Shown here: positions 6,292 to 9,380 of the stretch, one piece after another
How the letters are laid out: every line of letters starts with the position of its first letter
How positions within the stretch are numbered: position 1 is the stretch's first letter
Assembly: GCA_014859785.1 (NCBI GenBank)
Contig: JACUTP010000062.1
Location: 1 to 9,380 of the forward strand
Direction of reading: 5' to 3'
Origin: Candidatus Methanoperedentaceae archaeon
Lineage (GTDB): Archaea > Halobacteriota > Methanosarcinia > Methanosarcinales > Methanoperedenaceae
DNA: 9,380 nt
The notes under the pieces: generated by a model
Told to the model about the DNA's origin: nothing
What the model saw: the letters and a program-made list of their open reading frames with translations, nothing else
Database searches by the model: none
Translations under genes and position numbers: made by a program

Positions 6292-8028
6292 CTATTGTGC
6301 CAATTTTACCCAGCGCTCTACATCATCCTGCTTAATGGAATAATCCGCCGGAACCTGTACCTTACCTGAAGCTATCGCTTCCTTGCATACATTGTACAGC
6401 TCATTTACTCTGGCATTCTTAAGGGTATCAACAGAATCAATCCCGCCCGCCTTTACCAGGACCTCAGCCGATTGTCTGTCAATCCCCAGGCTGCCAAGTT
6501 GTGAAGTGCCTTCAATCAGCTTTGCCATGGAAATGAATTTCGTTGCAGTACTCCTGCCAACCAGTTCACCCACAGTCCAGGTATCGGCAGCAGCCAGGTC
6601 ATTAATGGTATTGATACCAATTTCCCTGAGTTTTGAACTTCTTTCAGGTCCGATACCTTCTATCATTTCAATATCCTGGTTAGCAACTACCAGGTCAAGT
6701 GCTGTTCCTGAGTTAACCTCTGTACCAGCTTCAGGTTCCTGGCTGAGAATGGTACCTGTACTGTGGGAACTTGCACGTTTGATGATCCTTCCTATCCTGA
6801 ATCCGTTGTTTTCCAGTATGGTCATGGCGTCATTTACGTGCTTTCCGGTGATATCCGGAACTTTAATGGTTTCCATAACAGAGATCACCATATTTACAGG
6901 TTCACCTTCAATAACCTCCGCACCAGCTGGCGGGTCCTGGTGAAGTACTGTACCTGCTTTTTCAGTACTGACCTGCTTTTCGATATTTCCAGGTACCAGT
7001 TTTGCTGAGCGTATCAGGAATTTAGCCATATTAAGCTGTTCACCTATAAGTTCAGGCACTTCCACAATCTCCCGTCCTGCAATAACAATGTCAACAGGCG
7101 TACCAACCAGAGCAGTTGCTCCAGCTTCAATACTCTGGTTCAGGATGGTTCCGGGTCTGGAGGTTGATGATCGTTCTGTAATTTCTCCCACTTTAAGGCG
7201 GCTGTTTGTAATAACCAGCTTTCCACTGTCAATATCCATCCCCACGACATTGGGTACTTCTACATTAATTATCTTCGAGATTGTTATATCAACAGGAGTT
7301 CCGGGTCTTGCTAATGAACGTGCTGAAGGTATCTGGTCAATAACCATACCCTGGGGTGAATTGCTGCTCTTCTCATGGATTGTACCCTGTTTAAAACCTG
7401 CTTCATTTATTGCATATCCTGCCTCGTCCAGGTTCATTCCCGTAAGGTTAGGTACTTCATGGTATTGTGATATATCAAGTTCTTTGGGAGATGATTTTAT
7501 TTTGAATTCAATAGTACTGAGATTATCAGGCGGGATGATATCATCTGGTTTTGGCAGCTGGAACTGGAGTTTATCATCCTTGATAGACAGATTTGTCCTG
7601 AGTTTTACATCCATACTGCTGATAACATAGTTTGCCCTTGCTGCAGGCTCATCCAGTTTATCTGCCATGCTGTCCAGGGATTGCATGAATGTGGCAACAA
7701 GGCTTTCAGACGGGATTTGTGGTCTCTGTAGCTGGAGGGTCTGGATATTTTTCTCAAGGTCTGCTTTTTCTGATAATAACCTGGTAATTTGCTGTGAGAG
7801 GATATTTTTCTCCTGTTCTACAACGATTTTCTCAGAAATTACTAAATTGAGTTTATTTTCAAGCTCGAATATTTGCGAATTCTTGTTAAGCAGTTCAACA
7901 TCAATCTCATCAATGGATTTTATTATTTGATTAAAGCTGGTCTCATCAATTGTTTTTTCAATCCTGAGTTTATCCAGGTTTTGTCGAAGATTTATTATGG
8001 TCATCAATATTTTCCGTGCCTGTATCAC
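6292..8028 (-). CDS. Coiled-coil, four-PASTA, helix-hairpin-helix protein without membrane anchor
   Basis: A 578-aa multidomain protein. Residues 10-102 form a long coiled coil (ELENKLNLVISEKI, LLSEKADLEKNIQTLQLQ). Residues 105-185 form an unrecognised domain with MDVKLRTNLSIKDDKLQFQL. Four PASTA repeats follow at about 190-251, 256-317, 321-384 and 387-449, each opening with a 'VP.l.G' segment and carrying a 'G.i..q.p..G..v..G..v.i.i' segment. Residues 452-482 are a helix-hairpin-helix (IEGIGPERSSKLREIGINTI), and 513-578 look like DUF4332, ending ERWVKLAQ. Bacterial PASTA domains sit outside the cell on Ser/Thr kinases or penicillin-binding proteins and sense peptidoglycan. Here there is no kinase, membrane helix or signal peptide, so the repeats are probably cytoplasmic adaptors or spacers. 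The GTG at 8028 overlaps the preceding stop as GTGA, implying translational coupling; the ATG at 8004 is the alternative. The role is unknown. Confidence 0.85.
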   Translation of the reverse strand: MIQARKILMTIINLRQNLDKLRIEKTIDETSFNQIIKSIDEIDVELLNKNSQIFELENKLNLVISEKIVVEQEKNILSQQITRLLSEKADLEKNIQTLQLQRPQIPSESLVATFMQSLDSMADKLDEPAARANYVISSMDVKLRTNLSIKDDKLQFQLPKPDDIIPPDNLSTIEFKIKSSPKELDISQYHEVPNLTGMNLDEAGYAINEAGFKQGTIHEKSSNSPQGMVIDQIPSARSLARPGTPVDITISKIINVEVPNVVGMDIDSGKLVITNSRLKVGEITERSSTSRPGTILNQSIEAGATALVGTPVDIVIAGREIVEVPELIGEQLNMAKFLIRSAKLVPGNIEKQVSTEKAGTVLHQDPPAGAEVIEGEPVNMVISVMETIKVPDITGKHVNDAMTILENNGFRIGRIIKRASSHSTGTILSQEPEAGTEVNSGTALDLVVANQDIEMIEGIGPERSSKLREIGINTINDLAAADTWTVGELVGRSTATKFISMAKLIEGTSQLGSLGIDRQSAEVLVKAGGIDSVDTLKNARVNELYNVCKEAIASGKVQVPADYSIKQDDVERWVKLAQ

Positions 8029-8432
8029 TCATTTACTATCTGGCTGGAAGGCGGTACTGAGACAAATCTGGCTTTTATGGTACTTGCTCCATCCACATCA
8101 TATTCATGGAGGTTCTTGTAGGATGCATTCAATGGTGCTGCATATAATACAGGACGGTAACCACGGAGTAATCCCTTTGAATCTTTTTCCTCCCTGTATT
8201 TCATTGTCAGTGCCATTTTGAGTTCAAGTTCAACTTCCGGAATATGGTGCCAGGTAGCCTGTATGTCGTATTGGCTCAGGAGTTCATCATTTTCAATTGC
8301 AAGTTGTGTATCAATTGAATTTCTATCCATTGCCTGCTGGGTTTCTGATATGGAAATCCCCACTTCTTTTATTATCTGGGAGAGGGGATTTACCAACACT
8401 TCCGAGATTATCTTTGTATTACCATTGGTCAT
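8025..8432 (-). CDS. Uncharacterised 135-aa protein, shorter paralogue of the upstream gene
   Basis: I do not recognise a named family. The protein aligns end to end with the gene before it. The N-terminal amphipathic helix LVNPLSQIIKEVGISISETQ, with MDRNSIDTQLAIENDEL, matches residues 9-48 there. EVELELKMALTMKYRE (66-81) matches IIEVKMAISMKRE. NASYKNLHEYDVDGASTIK with RFVSVPP (102-128) matches the C-terminal strand region. It lacks the acidic loop and the Gly/Ser-rich middle of the longer one. There is no signal peptide or membrane segment. The ATG at 8432 has a clear GGAG 8 nt upstream. Its stop overlaps the PASTA gene start by four bases (GTGA). The shared architecture suggests the two proteins form one assembly with the PASTA protein, which is inference. 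Confidence 0.8.
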   Translation of the reverse strand: MTNGNTKIISEVLVNPLSQIIKEVGISISETQQAMDRNSIDTQLAIENDELLSQYDIQATWHHIPEVELELKMALTMKYREEKDSKGLLRGYRPVLYAAPLNASYKNLHEYDVDGASTIKARFVSVPPSSQIVNE

Positions 8433-8473
8433 GGTGTATCTCCATAAAAAATAAAGGGAGGAAGAGATAATCC

Positions 8474-9088
8474 TTATGTCGATGCTTCTTCTTCTATCAC
8501 TTTTACTGTGGGTATTACTCTGCCAGGGGCAGGAACGGGTTTTAATGTTGTACGTAACAGGCTTGTGCCGGACTCATTGAACGAATACTTTGAGCTGTAT
8601 TTGGCATCGTATGTTGATGAATATGCCACAGTTGTTGTATTTTCAAATTGTGCAGAGGCTTTACCGAACAGAAAACTGGTCAACCCACCGGTACTGATAT
8701 TGCCCTTTACTTTACTCGTATTCGTTAATTTGAATTCCCTTCCGTATTTTTTCTCTGTTGACATTTCTCTTTTCATTGAGATTGCCATCTTTACCTCAAT
8801 AATGGATTCTGTGAATTCATAGAACCTGGGTTCAAGACCGTAGGTGAGCAATGACATGGGCGCATCATTAGTAACCACTTTTGTTGCTGTGACATTGCCA
8901 TCTGCATCAACAGTCTCTTCAATGTACATAACCACGCTTCCTGTTTCCAGTTCAGAGTCTGCCAGTGCCTGTGCAACTTTTACTGAGTTCATATCAAGGG
9001 CCATCTGACCCTCTGCAATAGCAAGTGCCATTTCTCTTATCATATCACCAAAAGGTACGTTCAATAATTCTTGTCCAACTGATACCAT
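8474..9088 (-). CDS. Uncharacterised 204-aa protein, first gene of the PASTA operon
   Basis: The N-terminal helix VPFGDMIREMALAIAEGQ is followed by ALDMNSVKVAQALADSEL. An acidic loop carries DADGN (61-65). Then come EPRFYEFTESIIEVKMAISM (86-105), a Ser/Gly/Thr-rich stretch, and SSTYDAKYSSKYSFNESGTS (157-176) with LLRTTLKPVPAPGRV. The overall plan, an N-terminal helix ending in A-E/D-x-Q, then strands with a long polar loop and an N-T-T...A-K-Y tail, recalls DUF2589-type proteins from memory; this is only a resemblance. It has no cysteine, signal peptide or membrane helix. I chose the ATG at 9088, since GGAGAG then lies at normal spacing; the in-frame TTG at 9094 directly abuts that Shine-Dalgarno sequence. 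It precedes its 135-aa paralogue by 41 bp and has a strong TATA box upstream. Confidence 0.8.
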   Translation of the reverse strand: MVSVGQELLNVPFGDMIREMALAIAEGQMALDMNSVKVAQALADSELETGSVVMYIEETVDADGNVTATKVVTNDAPMSLLTYGLEPRFYEFTESIIEVKMAISMKREMSTEKKYGREFKLTNTSKVKGNISTGGLTSFLFGKASAQFENTTTVAYSSTYDAKYSSKYSFNESGTSLLRTTLKPVPAPGRVIPTVKVIEEEAST

Positions 9089-9094
9089 TTTCAA

Positions 9095-9138
9095 CTCTCC
9101 TTAAACAACGTGTTTACGCTGTGATTATTTATATATTT
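9095..9138 (-). promoter_or_regulatory. Promoter of the PASTA operon: TATA box and strong Shine-Dalgarno site
   Basis: Read on the minus strand, AAATATATAAATAA (9138-9125) is a strong archaeal TATA box preceded by purine-rich GATA. A start of transcription about 26 nt on (near 9105) leaves a leader of some 17 nt holding GGAGAG (9100-9095) before the ATG at 9088. Between them, AAACAACGTGTTT (9103-9115) is a small AAAC/GTTT inverted repeat that could be an operator. This is the best promoter in the window. Confidence 0.6.
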
Positions 9139-9182
9139 TATCAGTACTTATATCTTTTGGTTAAATTATTATATCAGGACGA

Positions 9183-9285
9183 TTATTTAAATAAATGTTA
9201 CATAAACCCCTATGCACAGGGCACTGAAAAGAAACTTTGCAGGGGTATATCGTTTCAACCTGAGGCACCCTGGCTTCAAGCCTCA
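9183..9285. other. Non-coding stretch with an AT palindrome and two hairpins
   Basis: No credible protein is encoded here. TTATTTAAATAA (9183-9194) is a perfect 12-bp palindrome. ACCCCT-AT-GCA (9206-9216) pairs with TGC-AGGGGT (9238-9246), and ATA outside it pairs with TAT after one mismatch, giving about twelve pairs around a 21-nt loop. TGAGGC (9261-9266) pairs with GCCTCA (9280-9285). An alternative pairing, CAGGG (9217-9221) with CCCTG (9268-9272), would join the two. It may be a structured RNA, a 3' end of the gene on the right, or a protein-binding region; nothing decides. Confidence 0.35.
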
Positions 9286-9330
9286 ACAGTCATTTTATAA
9301 GGTTATTTCTTGAAATATTGTTTTCCCGGT

Positions 9331-9380
9331 CTATTTCTTCTTATAAACATTCAAGCCGATTTTAATATCCTCACGTCCGG
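9331..9380 (-). CDS. Possible C-terminal end of a gene cut by the window edge
   Basis: On the minus strand one frame is open from the window edge to a TAG at 9333-9331 and reads GREDIKIGLNVYKKK. The mixed charged and hydrophobic composition with a lysine-rich end looks like a real protein C-terminus. The two other minus frames stop within a few codons. Fifteen residues cannot identify a family and chance is not excluded. If real, it lies upstream of the PASTA operon in the same direction but is separated from it by about 240 bp and that operon's own promoter. Confidence 0.3.
   Translation of the reverse strand, partial: GREDIKIGLNVYKKK

Noticed and set aside
6383..6943. Long plus-strand open frame opposite the PASTA gene
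   Set aside because: It is a low-complexity shadow of the repetitive PASTA coding sequence with no domain, start signal or promoter.
9251..9290. GTTTCAACCTGAGG resembling the start of an archaeal CRISPR repeat
   Set aside because: It occurs only once and there is no regularly spaced copy or spacer in the window.
9025..9300. Plus-strand 91-aa open frame across the PASTA operon promoter
   Set aside because: It overlaps the minus-strand first gene and its TATA box, and its composition is unlike a protein.

Overview
The window reads as a chromosomal segment of a mesophilic euryarchaeon of the Methanosarcinales type. The reasons are the methanofuran gene mfnB, short or leaderless AT-rich promoters, tightly packed genes with GTG starts, and family resemblances to methanogen and methanotroph proteins. 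A menaquinone gene of the futalosine pathway (mqnE) sits two genes from mfnB. That combination is unusual for ordinary methanogens and fits 'Candidatus Methanoperedens' (ANME-2d), which is reported to use menaquinone. Archaeoglobales also combine the two cofactors, but the moderate, rather AT-rich composition fits them less well. The genus assignment is an inference.

Left part (1-3236): a HisA-like TIM-barrel gene (82-783, minus) and mfnB (818-1522, plus) diverge from a 34-bp spacer. mfnB converges on mqnE (1538-2632, minus) across a possible two-way terminator hairpin. Upstream of mqnE on the same strand lies a cytoplasmic M23/LytM-like protein (2685-3236) that keeps the zinc ligands but has lost two histidines usually present in the active site. 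This part is mainly cofactor biosynthesis: furan precursor and menaquinone.

Middle part (3329-6036): a secreted, membrane-anchored LVIVD beta-propeller protein (plus) overlaps by 11 bp the end of an endonuclease IV-like TIM-barrel gene (minus). That gene follows a ferritin-like diiron protein gene after 6 bp, so the two look like one stress or repair transcription unit. A perfect 6+6 inverted repeat lies 22-39 nt upstream of the ferritin-like start, overlapping a weak TATA-like stretch.

Right part (6037-9088, minus): four tightly spaced genes follow a strong TATA box and Shine-Dalgarno site. In order they are a 204-aa protein, a 135-aa shorter paralogue of it, a 578-aa protein (coiled coil, an unrecognised domain, four PASTA repeats, helix-hairpin-helix, DUF4332-like end) started by a GTGA stop/start overlap, and an 80-aa small protein with a propeptide/I9-like pattern. 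None has a signal peptide or membrane segment. I recognise no described system with this composition, and it is the best candidate in the window for something new. Beyond it (9095-9330) is non-coding DNA with a 12-bp AT palindrome and two hairpins. The last 50 bp may hold the C-terminal end of another minus-strand gene.
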